From CAWUIO01 sp963922455 (GTDB taxonomy: Bacteria > Bacteroidota > Bacteroidia > Cytophagales > Microscillaceae): 29,811 bases of DNA. Position 1 is the first letter of the stretch. Every line of letters begins with the position of its first letter. Shown here piece after piece: positions 14,934-22,497 of this stretch. The position numbers were made by a program, and so were the translations under genes. The notes under the pieces are model-generated. The model saw only the letters and a program-made list of their open reading frames with translations. It was not told the DNA's origin and did no database searches. Location of the stretch: contig CAWUIO010000084.1 in assembly GCA_963922455.1 (NCBI GenBank), positions 1 through 29,811 on the forward strand, given 5' to 3'.

Positions 14934-15146
14934 TTATGAGGACTGCTCCTGTTTTTCTTCCTTCTGTCTAGCACTCCAAGCAGTTTTCAAACGGGCCACC
15001 AAACGACGCGAAGCTCGGATTTTAATCGGATTTTCAATTGGCGAGATTGCATGGGCAAATTTCAACTTATGTAAGGAATCTCGCTCAACTCTTATACGGT
15101 CTTGTAACTCTTCGTTACTCAACTCTTTAATTTCTGCGTTTGTCAT
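14934..15146 (-). CDS. rpmC: 50S ribosomal protein L29
   Basis: 70-residue alpha-helical hairpin protein near the nascent-chain exit, part of the docking site for trigger factor and SRP. Pattern ELSNEELQDRIRVERDSLHKLKFAHAISPIENPIKIRASRRLVARLKT fits L29. Its ATG overlaps the rplP stop by one base (TGATG), a clear translational-coupling arrangement. Confidence 0.95.
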   Translation of the reverse strand: MTNAEIKELSNEELQDRIRVERDSLHKLKFAHAISPIENPIKIRASRRLVARLKTAWSARQKEEKQEQSS

Positions 15147-15568
15147 CAGTTCTCTTGATAATCTCTTCTAACTACAAACTTGGTTCGTACTGGCATTTTT
15201 TGAGCCGCCAAGTACAATGCTTTTTCTGCTACTTCACGAGGCACCCCATCCAGTTCAAACAAAATACGACCTGGTCTTACCGGAGCCACCCAATACTCAG
15301 GAGCTCCCTTCCCTTTACCCATACGTACTTCTGCTGGCTTCTTTGTGATAGGTTTATCAGGAAAAATTCTGATCCAAATTTTTCCTTCACGTTTCATAGT
15401 ACGAGAAATAGTAATCCGGCAAGCTTCAATTTGACGAGAAGTAATTCTACCCGGATCAAGAGTCTTAAGGGCAAAACTACCGAAGGCAATGGTATGACCA
15501 CGCTGAGCCATCCCTTTAATCCGGCCCTTTTGCCACTTTCTAAATTTTGTACGTTTGGGTTGTAACAT
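15146..15568 (-). CDS. rplP: 50S ribosomal protein L16
   Basis: 140-residue large-subunit protein that helps position aminoacyl-tRNA. Begins MLQPKRTKFRKWQKGRIKGMAQRG and carries RMGKGKGAPEYWVAPVRPGRILFELDGV, including the loop that reaches toward the peptidyl-transferase centre. Its stop codon overlaps the rpmC start by one base. Confidence 0.97.
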   Translation of the reverse strand: MLQPKRTKFRKWQKGRIKGMAQRGHTIAFGSFALKTLDPGRITSRQIEACRITISRTMKREGKIWIRIFPDKPITKKPAEVRMGKGKGAPEYWVAPVRPGRILFELDGVPREVAEKALYLAAQKMPVRTKFVVRRDYQEN

Positions 15569-15599
15569 AATCTATCCGTATTTTATTTTCGGTAGCCAA

Positions 15600-16328
15600 C
15601 TATTGCTGACGACGTCGGCGACGCTGCCCACCGTCTCTTCTTCTTCTTTGTGGCTGGGAAGACTTGTCTTGCTGTTCACCCTGATCAGGAGATAAGTCTA
15701 CTTTACCATATACTTCACGCTTAAATATCCACACTTTAATACCAATTTTCCCATAGATGGTATTGGCTTCGCAGATAGCATAATCAATATCTGCTCGTAA
15801 CGTGTGTAGTGGAATACGTCCTTCCTTGTACATTTCAGATCGTGCCATTTCCGCTCCACCTAGACGGCCAGAAACTTTGATCTTGATCCCTTTTACTCCT
15901 ACCCGGACCGCCGCCTGAATAGCCTGTTTCATAGCTCTACGATACGAAATCCGAGCTTTTAATTGCTGGGCAATGGCATCGCCCACCAATTTGGCATCAC
16001 TTTCAGGGCGCTTAATCTCAAAAATATTGATTTGAACGTCCTTTTTGGTGATTTGCTTGAGCTCTTCCTTTATCTTGTCCACCTCAGCTCCACCACGCCC
16101 TATAACAACACCGGGGCGAGCGGTGTGGATTGTCAAGGTAATCCTTTTCAAGGTCCGCTCAATAATTACCTTTGAAACGCCCCCTTTTGGAATACGCACG
16201 CTGATGTAGTTCCGGATTTTCTCATCCTCGATCAACTTATCCGAGAAATCTTTCCCACCATACCAATTGGATTCCCATCCTTTGATAATTCCTAGTCTTA
16301 GGCCATTCGGGTTTACTTTCTGTCCCAT
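15600..16328 (-). CDS. rpsC: 30S ribosomal protein S3
   Basis: 242-residue mRNA-entry protein with helicase function. Begins MGQKVNPNGLRLGIIKGWESNWYGGKDF. The KH domain holds GVVIGRGGAEVDKIKEEL (about residues 74-91). The C-terminal domain has GRLGGAEMARSEMYKEGRIPLHTLRADIDYA. The last 20 or so residues are extremely Arg-rich, a lineage extension rather than a conserved part. It lies 11 bases after rplV. Confidence 0.97.
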   Translation of the reverse strand: MGQKVNPNGLRLGIIKGWESNWYGGKDFSDKLIEDEKIRNYISVRIPKGGVSKVIIERTLKRITLTIHTARPGVVIGRGGAEVDKIKEELKQITKKDVQINIFEIKRPESDAKLVGDAIAQQLKARISYRRAMKQAIQAAVRVGVKGIKIKVSGRLGGAEMARSEMYKEGRIPLHTLRADIDYAICEANTIYGKIGIKVWIFKREVYGKVDLSPDQGEQQDKSSQPQRRRRDGGQRRRRRQQ

Positions 16329-16339
16329 ATTATGATCGA

Positions 16340-16837
16340 TTAAGAGTCTTGGTTTTCTTCTTCAGACTCATTGATAGTTTCTTCAAATGATTCTGCCTGT
16401 TTTAAACTGTCCACCACCATAGAGATGTGGTTGGAACGTTTCCGGATTCGGTGGCCACGTCCTTGTGGGGCAGGCCTTAGGCGTTTTAAGGTACGCCCAG
16501 CATCCACATATACTTCACGGATGTACAAATCCGCATCTTCCACATCTATGTCTTGATTTTTTTCTTGCCAATTGGCAATGGCAGAACGGAGCAGTTTATC
16601 CATATAGGTAGCTCCAACCTTGGCTTCAAACCGTAGAATATTCATAGCCTCTAATACCCGAAGGCCACGAATCATATTGGCCACGAGACGCATCTTCCGA
16701 GGGGGAGTAGGCACATTGCGTAGCCTGGCAAATGCCTGCCCTTGTTGACCTTGGTTTTCCTCCTTAATTCGCTGTGCATCTTCTTTTTGCAGTTTAATGC
16801 GAACGGATTTCTTAACTTTTGTATTCGTCTCTTCCAT
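16340..16837 (-). CDS. rplV: 50S ribosomal protein L22 with N- and C-terminal extensions
   Basis: Large-subunit protein whose beta-hairpin lines the peptide exit tunnel. The canonical L22 core runs from about residue 35 to 143 (ARLRNVPTPPRKMRLVANMIRGLRVLEAMNIL, then RTLKRLRPAPQGRGHRIRKRSNHISMVV). At 165 residues it exceeds the usual 110. A charged N-terminal extension of about 34 residues and an acidic C-terminal tail of about 22 account for the difference. It lies 5 bases after rpsS. Confidence 0.96.
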   Translation of the reverse strand: MEETNTKVKKSVRIKLQKEDAQRIKEENQGQQGQAFARLRNVPTPPRKMRLVANMIRGLRVLEAMNILRFEAKVGATYMDKLLRSAIANWQEKNQDIDVEDADLYIREVYVDAGRTLKRLRPAPQGRGHRIRKRSNHISMVVDSLKQAESFEETINESEEENQDS

Positions 16838-16842
16838 CTCGT

Positions 16843-17121
16843 TTAGCGTTTCTTTTTATCTTTTTTAGCTTCGTGACCGCGGAAATTACGAGTAGGAGCA
16901 AATTCTCCTAAGCGGTGCCCTACCATGTTTTCTGTAACAAAAACGGGTATAAACTTATTGCCATTATGTACGGCAAATGTAAAGCCTACAAAATCAGGAG
17001 AGATCATGGATCGGCGGGACCAAGTCTTAATTACCGACTTTTTTCCTGATTCGCTCATTGCATCCACTTTTTTCACCAAGTGGTGCTCAATATAGGGTCC
17101 TTTTTTGAGGGATCTAGCCAT
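16843..17121 (-). CDS. rpsS: 30S ribosomal protein S19
   Basis: 92-residue head protein contacting S13 and the inter-subunit bridge. MARSLKKGPYIEHHLVKKVDAM, IKTWSRRSMISPDFVGFTFAVHNGNKFIPVFVTENMVGHRLGEFAPTRNFRGH are all hallmark segments. It follows rplB after 7 bases. Confidence 0.97.
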   Translation of the reverse strand: MARSLKKGPYIEHHLVKKVDAMSESGKKSVIKTWSRRSMISPDFVGFTFAVHNGNKFIPVFVTENMVGHRLGEFAPTRNFRGHEAKKDKKKR

Positions 17122-17128
17122 GATTCAA

Positions 17129-17959
17129 TTACTTTTTACGACGGTTTCTGATTAACCGATCTGAATATTTATTCTTCTTACGCGTTTTCTTTCCTTTGGC
17201 ATACAGACCATTACGGGAACGAGGGTGTCCCCCTGATGCTCTTCCTTCCCCTCCACCCATCGGGTGATCTACTGGGTTCATAGCTACCCCACGAGTACGT
17301 GGCCGTTTTCCTAACCAACGCTTTCTACCCGCCTTACCCAAACGAACATTCATATGATCTTGGTTGGAGACAGATCCAATCGTGGCCACACACGTCAATA
17401 AAATCAAACGCGTTTCTCCAGAGGGCAACTTAACCGAAGCATACTTTCCTTCACGTCCCAATAACTGGGCATAGGTACCCGCACTTCGTACAATAGCTCC
17501 CCCTTTACCAGGGCGTAACTCAATATTATGGATAACTGTACCCAGTGGTATTTCTGATAAGGGAAGGGTATTACCTACCTCAGGGGGGATATTAGATCCG
17601 GATAGTAATTTTTGGCCGACTGTAATACCTTGGGGGGCAAGGATATAACGCTTTTCACCATCTTCATATTGCAACAGGGCAATATAGGCTGTACGTACCG
17701 GATCATACTCTACGGAAAGAACCTCAGCCGGCACATTGTGTTTGTCCCGCTTAAAATCAATAATACGGTATTTCTTCTTATGTCCTCCACCACGATAACG
17801 AACGGTCATGCGACCCTTGTTGTTTCGGCCACCGGTGCGTTTTAAAGGCGCTACCAGCGATTTTTCCGGGTCACTTTTTTTCTTAGTGACTTCGGCAAAA
17901 TCAGGCGCCAAGCGATAACGCTGCCCCGGGGTGATGGCTCTCATCTTTTTAACTGCCAT
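17129..17959 (-). CDS. rplB: 50S ribosomal protein L2
   Basis: 276-residue primary 23S-binding protein needed for subunit association and peptidyl-transferase integrity. Signatures are GRNNKGRMTVRYRGGGHKKKYRIIDFKRDK and KAGRKRWLGKRPRTRGVAMNPVDHPMGGGEGR. In the second one the usual PHGGGEG reads PMGGGEG, a substitution I recall from other Bacteroidota, while the first His is kept. The 63-base gap to rplW contains only a short inverted repeat. Confidence 0.97.
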   Translation of the reverse strand: MAVKKMRAITPGQRYRLAPDFAEVTKKKSDPEKSLVAPLKRTGGRNNKGRMTVRYRGGGHKKKYRIIDFKRDKHNVPAEVLSVEYDPVRTAYIALLQYEDGEKRYILAPQGITVGQKLLSGSNIPPEVGNTLPLSEIPLGTVIHNIELRPGKGGAIVRSAGTYAQLLGREGKYASVKLPSGETRLILLTCVATIGSVSNQDHMNVRLGKAGRKRWLGKRPRTRGVAMNPVDHPMGGGEGRASGGHPRSRNGLYAKGKKTRKKNKYSDRLIRNRRKK

Positions 17960-18022
17960 TACTCTTTCTAATTGTAAGGAAAGCTATTCGGTGTTCCTTG
18001 GAACTTTGCAGCTAACCTTGAT

Positions 18023-18334
18023 TTATATGTTACTATAAAAGTCTATAAATTCTCCTTCTTCTAAGGTTACAATTGCTTTCTTGTAACCTGGCTTACGCCC
18101 TTCAATAATGCGGGCCTTTGTATATTGGGTCTTTGGCTTCCCTTTGTGAATCATCGTATTGACCGCGTGCACTTCCACTCCATACATTTCCTTTACAGCA
18201 TTTGCGATCTGTATTTTGTTGGCATCCGGATGAACAATGAAGGCATATCGCTCTTTATCTCCTTTTAAGTTATCCGGTAAAATGGAAATCTTCTCGGTAA
18301 TAAGAGGCTTGATTAAGATATCTAGTTTGTCCAT
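18023..18334 (-). CDS. rplW: 50S ribosomal protein L23
   Basis: 103-residue protein at the tunnel exit, main docking point for trigger factor and SRP. Pattern LIKPLITEKISIL at the start, YAFIVHPDANKIQIANAVKEMYGVEVHAVNTM and the GYKKAIVTLEEGEFIDFY end are typical. It follows rplD after 12 bases. Confidence 0.96.
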   Translation of the reverse strand: MDKLDILIKPLITEKISILPDNLKGDKERYAFIVHPDANKIQIANAVKEMYGVEVHAVNTMIHKGKPKTQYTKARIIEGRKPGYKKAIVTLEEGEFIDFYSNI

Positions 18335-18346
18335 GATTCTCTAATG

Positions 18347-18982
18347 TTATGCTTTCTTATTAAGAAGCCCCTCAATAACAGGTAGGGCCTTTTCCATAAT
18401 GATTATACGCTCCGCATTCAAGATGTCGTAGGTATGCAGTTGACTGCAAGGAACTACGTGTGATTTCCGTAAATTACGACTAGATAAATACACATTATTG
18501 TTTTCGTCTGTCGTAATCATGAGCGATTTTGTATCTTTTGCCTCCAAGCAAGCCAAAACACTTATATAATCACGGGTAGCCGGCTTATCCATTGTAAAAT
18601 CTTCCACAATCGTAATCGCCTCACTAGCTGCCTTGGATGATAAAGCCGAACAACGGGCCAACCTTTTCAGTTTCTTATTCAACTTAAAGTGGTAATCACG
18701 CGGGCGTGGGCCAAAAATCCTACCCCCTCCACGGAAAACCGGAGACTTGATGCTACCTGCCCGTGCGGTTCCCGTTCCTTTTTGCTTCTTTAACTTCTTA
18801 GTAGACCCCACAATTTCAGCGCGTTCTTTTGCTTTGTGCGTCCCTTGTCGTTTATTAGCAAGGTGTTGTTTTACATCCAGGTAAATGGCGTGCTCGTTTG
18901 GCTCAACATTAAAAATATCAGCCGAAAGGCTCACCTTTCTTCCCGTATCCGTTCCTGATTTATCTATTACTTTTAATTCCAT
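18347..18982 (-). CDS. rplD: 50S ribosomal protein L4
   Basis: 211-residue protein with a long loop lining the exit tunnel (KKQKGTGTARAGSIKSPVFRGGGRIFGPRPRDY, about residues 65-97). In E. coli L4 represses the S10 operon by acting on its mRNA leader. The leader of this operon also contains a terminator-like hairpin, so L4 or a neighbour is a reasonable candidate autoregulator, although nothing in the sequence proves it. It follows rplC after 4 bases. Confidence 0.97.
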   Translation of the reverse strand: MELKVIDKSGTDTGRKVSLSADIFNVEPNEHAIYLDVKQHLANKRQGTHKAKERAEIVGSTKKLKKQKGTGTARAGSIKSPVFRGGGRIFGPRPRDYHFKLNKKLKRLARCSALSSKAASEAITIVEDFTMDKPATRDYISVLACLEAKDTKSLMITTDENNNVYLSSRNLRKSHVVPCSQLHTYDILNAERIIIMEKALPVIEGLLNKKA

Positions 18983-18986
18983 CGGA

Positions 18987-19619
18987 TTACTTTTTAATCA
19001 CTAAGAATGAATTAGGGGCACCCGGCACCGAACCACTTACCAAGATTAAATTCTTCTCAGGAAATAGCTTGAGTACCCGAAGGTTTTCTTTTACAACTTT
19101 TTTGTTACCCGTTCGACCTGCCATTCGCAAACCTTTAAAAACACGGGATGGATAAGAAGCTGCACCGATAGACCCTGGGGCACGTTGACGGTTGTGCTGA
19201 CCGTGTGTAGACTGCCCTACCCCCCCAAAGTTATGCCGCTTAACGACCCCTTGGAAACCTTTACCTTTGGTAGTCCCAACAACGTTTACAAAATCGCCTT
19301 CCTCAAAAATATCTTCCATCTTGATGACATCCCCTACCTGATATTTATCCTCCTCAAAAGTCTTAATTTCAAGGACTTTGTACTTAGGAGCGGTCTTTGC
19401 CTTCTCAAAATGCCCTTGCATGGGCTTGCTCGTGTTTTTTTCACGCTTGTCACCAAAGGAAATTTGCACGGCCGAGTAACCGTCTGACTCCACAGTTTTC
19501 ACTTGGGTTACCACACAAGGACCTAGCTCTATCATTGTACAGGCTGTCTGCGTATTGACATCTTTGTATGTCTCAAAAACAGAGGTCATCCCAATTTTTT
19601 TTCCGATCAACCCTGACAT
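18987..19619 (-). CDS. rplC: 50S ribosomal protein L3, first gene of the cluster
   Basis: 210-residue protein reaching toward the peptidyl-transferase centre. MSGLIGKKIGMTSVF, GTTKGKGFQGVVKRHNFGGVGQSTHGQHNRQRAPGSIGAASYPSRVFKGLRMAGRTGNKKV are diagnostic and include the glutamine region methylated in E. coli. In most Bacteroidota rpsJ (S10) lies directly upstream, but here no rpsJ is present: a promoter and a leader with a hairpin come instead. This gene therefore opens the operon. Confidence 0.97.
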   Translation of the reverse strand: MSGLIGKKIGMTSVFETYKDVNTQTACTMIELGPCVVTQVKTVESDGYSAVQISFGDKREKNTSKPMQGHFEKAKTAPKYKVLEIKTFEEDKYQVGDVIKMEDIFEEGDFVNVVGTTKGKGFQGVVKRHNFGGVGQSTHGQHNRQRAPGSIGAASYPSRVFKGLRMAGRTGNKKVVKENLRVLKLFPEKNLILVSGSVPGAPNSFLVIKK

Positions 19620-19648
19620 AATTCTCTAAATGCTAATGATTAAAGTAA

Positions 19649-19676
19649 GAAAAAACTACTTATTCACATAAGTAGT
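19649..19676 (-). terminator. Terminator-like hairpin in the rplC leader (candidate attenuator)
   Basis: Perfect 9-bp stem ACTACTTAT (19655-19663) with ATAAGTAGT (19668-19676) and a 4-base loop. On the minus strand it is followed immediately by TTTTTT (19649-19654 plus the end of the stem). It lies between the consensus promoter at 19716-19746 and the rplC start at 19619, so every transcript from that promoter must pass it. Confidence 0.75.
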
Positions 19677-19715
19677 CGGTATGCTGTAAGGCACGTATTT
19701 TCTGTAAACGGAGTG

Positions 19716-19746
19716 CAAATGTAGGAAATAAAATATACTATACCAA
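19716..19746 (-). promoter_or_regulatory. Bacteroidota-type promoter of the ribosomal operon
   Basis: On the minus strand TTG (19744-19746) is followed by 20 bases and then TACATTTG (19716-19723). This fits the -33 TTG / -7 TAnnTTTG consensus of the primary sigma factor in this phylum exactly. Predicted transcription start is close to 19709, giving a leader of about 90 bases before rplC. Confidence 0.75.
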
Positions 19747-19755
19747 GCCTTAGAT

Positions 19756-19783
19756 AAAAAAATAGCTAGTATAATTACTAGCT
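19756..19783 (-). terminator. Terminator behind the small membrane protein gene
   Basis: Perfect 8-bp stem AGCTAGTA (19764-19771) with TACTAGCT (19776-19783), loop of 4, followed on the minus strand by ATTTTTTTA. It separates the 19850-20089 gene from the ribosomal promoter. Confidence 0.75.
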
Positions 19784-19849
19784 CAGGGCACATCCTTCCC
19801 AGGATGCATCCAACCCCTTTCTCCCTCCTTCTTTCTCAAATATATAGTC

Positions 19850-20089
19850 TTATTTTTCTTCCCTTGTTGTCCTTAATTCAAGTATGTCTTCGGGTATCCG
19901 ATCCACTAATAAATCATCAATACTCCCTCCAGGTGGCACATCAATCAACGGAAAATCCGGGGTATCATACAAACCTCCGTCCTCATCACCATTCCCTGGG
20001 TAATTGCCGGTACCCAAAGATTCGATCATCATCCAAGTAATAAACGTAAAACTGACTATGGCAAGAAAAAAATAAACTACAGTAATCAT
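19850..20089 (-). CDS. Small single-span membrane protein, unknown function
   Basis: 79 residues. Residues 2-24 form one strongly hydrophobic segment (TVVYFFLAIVSFTFITWMM) that could be a membrane anchor or an uncleaved signal. The remainder is acidic and rich in Gly, Pro and Asp, ending in a charged ELRTTREEK. I do not recognise a family. Support for it being real: an ATG at 20089 directly starting the hydrophobic segment, a clear terminator at 19756-19783 behind it, and isolation from neighbours by promoter signals. The frame continues upstream to a TTG at 20098, which is less likely as start. Confidence 0.5.
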   Translation of the reverse strand: MITVVYFFLAIVSFTFITWMMIESLGTGNYPGNGDEDGGLYDTPDFPLIDVPPGGSIDDLLVDRIPEDILELRTTREEK

Positions 20090-20505
20090 ACGGCACAAAA
20101 ATTAAAAAAACAATAAAAAATAGCCCCAGGCAGAAGCTTGTCTCTATAAAATGTTCAGCCCTTAAATTGTTTGGGCAATTCAAAAATCCCCCCTTTTTTT
20201 CTGGAAGCTAGGATCCTAAAAACTATCTCTGGGGCACTTCCTCAATTCTTCTTGATCTGTTTTGATAATTTTTACGCGTTTTCCTCCAGGAGGTTAGTCA
20301 TTATTTCCGGGTACGTTTGTACGGATGTAGGAAAATAGTGGCTTACTTAAAAAAATTATTCCCCAAATTGGAAAAGTACTGTATCAACTAAACCAATTTC
20401 ACCTCCCTATCTCTTCTTGATATTATTAAGTGCTTTTTAAGTATTTCCAAAGTAATTTTTTTTATTTTGAAGGTTAGATCTTGGCTAAATAATAAAAACT
20501 GAAAT
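20090..20505. other. Gene-free intergenic region upstream of pfkA
   Basis: About 415 bases, AT-rich, between two divergently read genes. No coding frame is convincing in either direction. Small features seen: GCCC...GGGC (20158-20176), a CCTCC-A-GGAGG palindrome near 20285, and poly-A/T tracts. No exact TAnnTTTG with a matching TTG was found for pfkA. No tRNA-like or riboswitch-like structure was recognised. Confidence 0.5.
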
Positions 20506-21477
20506 ATGAAAAGAATTGCCGTTTTTACCTCAGGTGGAGACGCCCCGGGGATGAATGCTTGTATCCGGGCCGTTGTACGATCATCCATTTACCATGATCT
20601 GGAAGTTTACGGTATCAAACGTGGGTATGACGGAATGATCAAAGGCAATATCTATCCGCTCAATTCTCATTCGGTAAGCAACATCATCCAAAGAGGGGGC
20701 ACGATACTCAAATCGGCCCGTAGCATGGAGTTTATGACCAAAGAAGGCCGTAAGAAAGCCTATCAACAGCTCCGTAATTTTGACATTGAAGGCTTAGTCG
20801 CTATTGGGGGCAACGGTACCTTTACCGGGGCTAAGGTTTTTTACGAAGAGTTTGGCATTCCTACGATTGGTTGTCCAGGAACCATCGACAATGACTTGTT
20901 TGGTACCGATTATACTATTGGCTATCACACCGCGGTAAATACAGCCTTAGAAGCCATCGATAAAATTCGCGACACGGCCGATTCTCATAACCGCATCTTT
21001 TTTATTGAAGTAATGGGCCGAGATTCGGGATACATCGCTATTAGCTCTGGGCTCAGTGGGGGAGCCGAATTAATTATGGTACCCGAAACCCGCACCAGCA
21101 TCGAGGATGTGATCGAGACCTTACAAAAAGGAAAATTACGCCATAAAACTTCGGCTATTATCATCGTAGCCGAGGGAGATGAAGAAGGAAATGCCACCGA
21201 AGTTGCCGGAAAGGTCAAAAATAAGACCGAAGGTTTGGATATTCGGGTGACCACCTTGGGCCACATACAACGGGGTGGTGCCCCGAGTGCTCAAGACCGT
21301 ATTTTGGCCAGTCGCACGGGTATTGGTGCCGTAGAAGGCCTCTTGAAAAATTATAAAAGTGTGATGTCGGGGATCATCAACGATGAGTTGGTCTATACTC
21401 CCTTTGAACAAACCATTACTCAAAAGAAGCCCATCAAAGAAGATGTTATCCGTATGGTATCTATCTTGAGTATATAA
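20506..21477 (+). CDS. pfkA: 6-phosphofructokinase (ATP-dependent type)
   Basis: Phosphorylates fructose 6-phosphate in glycolysis (EC 2.7.1.11), 323 residues, close to the 320 of E. coli PfkA. GGDAPGMNACIRAVVR (10-25), PGTIDND (124-130) with catalytic Asp128, MGRDSGYIA and GHIQRGGAPSAQDR are all present. Gly104 and Gly125 take the positions that in pyrophosphate-dependent enzymes are Asp and Lys, so ATP use is predicted. The Mg-ATP site reads GGNG (101-104), with Asn103 where E. coli has Asp103. This may be a lineage variant or may lower ATP affinity. The gene stands alone; its stop is followed after 8 bases by a dispersed repeat whose GC-rich hairpin may act as terminator. Confidence 0.95.
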   Translation: MKRIAVFTSGGDAPGMNACIRAVVRSSIYHDLEVYGIKRGYDGMIKGNIYPLNSHSVSNIIQRGGTILKSARSMEFMTKEGRKKAYQQLRNFDIEGLVAIGGNGTFTGAKVFYEEFGIPTIGCPGTIDNDLFGTDYTIGYHTAVNTALEAIDKIRDTADSHNRIFFIEVMGRDSGYIAISSGLSGGAELIMVPETRTSIEDVIETLQKGKLRHKTSAIIIVAEGDEEGNATEVAGKVKNKTEGLDIRVTTLGHIQRGGAPSAQDRILASRTGIGAVEGLLKNYKSVMSGIINDELVYTPFEQTITQKKPIKEDVIRMVSILSI

Positions 21478-21485
21478 AAAAACTT

Positions 21486-21612
21486 GGGGCTTGCCCGCGC
21501 CTGAAATAATTACCCCTATCAAAAAGGGTAAAGCGCGGGCCGGGCTAGCCTGCCGAGCCTGCTCCCCGCAATCCAGCGGCGGTCTCGGCCCATTCGGGCG
21601 GCTATCCCTAAG
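21486..21612 (-). repeat. Dispersed structured repeat, copy 2 (127 bp)
   Basis: Read on the minus strand it starts CTTAGGGATAG and ends GCAAGCCCC, matching the ends and length of copies 1 and 3, but the interior has diverged. The terminal hairpin is GCCCGCGC (21493-21500) with GCGCGGGC (21533-21540) and an inner TTACCC (21510-21515) with GGGTAA (21526-21531). The stem bases differ from copies 1 and 3 while pairing is kept. It begins 8 bases after the pfkA stop. Confidence 0.75.
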
Positions 21613-21644
21613 CCAAAAGCTATTATGCAAAAAAATTGGTGAGG

Positions 21645-21664
21645 GGCTACGTTAATACGGAGCC
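21645..21664 (-). terminator. Possible terminator of the pspA operon
   Basis: Stem GGCTACGT (21645-21652) with ACGGAGCC (21657-21664), one mismatch, 4-base loop. On the minus strand a run of seven T follows after about nine bases, so the arrangement is imperfect. It lies 16 bases past the stop of the GIDE-domain gene. Confidence 0.35.
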
Positions 21665-21679
21665 TAAAGCATGATGATC

Positions 21680-22471
21680 TTATCCGGAGACAGATTGAAT
21701 AATGCCATAGATCAACAAGCCTAGTCCCCCTACAATTAAGATAATCATCAAGACTAAAAATAGAGTGGCCGAATTTTCGGCCGAACGGATCAACTCTTCT
21801 TCCGACTTGGTAGAGACTATAAACGGCTTTCCACTTTCCTTGGGCTTAAGTATCATAAGCTCTCCAGCCCGGTCACTTACTTCCCCTAGAATGTATAGAG
21901 GAACCTGAGTGGGTATTACTTTCTCCCGATAACGATACCCAATCGTCCGGGAACCGGCTCTTCCGCCAAAACCAATGTTGATGCCTCGAGGGGCATCCGG
22001 ACGAAACTGATCGTAGGATTCAATCGTGTCCTTTTTGGCTCCGCGCATATCCACCCGGATTTTATGGCCATCGCTACCCTCCAAATCAAAGGGGATTTCC
22101 TGTTTATTGGAGGAAACCGTTTCGGAACCACGGCGGGTTACCGTTCGGTAATTGCCATTATTGTCTTTTTCCTGCACAGTATACTCATACTCACGGGTAA
22201 CGGAGTTTTCATAATACACTACAGGTCTTTGAGAAAAGTCGGCTATCAAAGGCTGCGTACTGGTAGCAACGCCCTTTAACTCTACTATATTTCCACTGTA
22301 ATTACCAATCCCTAAATCGTGTTTTAGTTCTTGGTACGTTTCTAAGACCTCACGCACGGGTGAGGTCTCATAATATTTAATATCCAGGGCCCGGTTGAGG
22401 CTTTTTTTCCGGAAGAAAAATAGCCCCCCTCCCAAAACAATTAAAACAGTTCCGGCGATAATCAATTCCAT
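21680..22471 (-). CDS. GIDE-domain membrane protein without RING
   Basis: 263 residues with a membrane segment at each end (about 2-20 and 235-258) and a soluble domain between them. That domain (about 60-228) has the look of the GIDE/BAM domain of eukaryotic MUL1/MAPL: VELKGVATSTQPLIADFSQRPVVYYENSVTREYEY early on, then REKVIPTQVPLYILGEVSD and KPFIVSTKSEEEL. The C-terminal RING finger of MUL1 is absent; the protein has no cysteine at all, so it cannot be a ubiquitin ligase. It is the third gene of an operon with pspA and a ybjN-like gene (26-base gap), which suggests a part in envelope maintenance with PspA. The family call is from pattern memory, without a search. Confidence 0.75.
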   Translation of the reverse strand: MELIIAGTVLIVLGGGLFFFRKKSLNRALDIKYYETSPVREVLETYQELKHDLGIGNYSGNIVELKGVATSTQPLIADFSQRPVVYYENSVTREYEYTVQEKDNNGNYRTVTRRGSETVSSNKQEIPFDLEGSDGHKIRVDMRGAKKDTIESYDQFRPDAPRGINIGFGGRAGSRTIGYRYREKVIPTQVPLYILGEVSDRAGELMILKPKESGKPFIVSTKSEEELIRSAENSATLFLVLMIILIVGGLGLLIYGIIQSVSG

Positions 22472-22497
22472 AGGAAAAGAGAGGGGGTTTTATGGGC

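Noticed and set aside
20388..20588. Minus-strand 66-residue open frame upstream of pfkA
   Set aside because: It overlaps the start of pfkA, is Lys/Ile-rich from AT-rich DNA, and shows no protein pattern.
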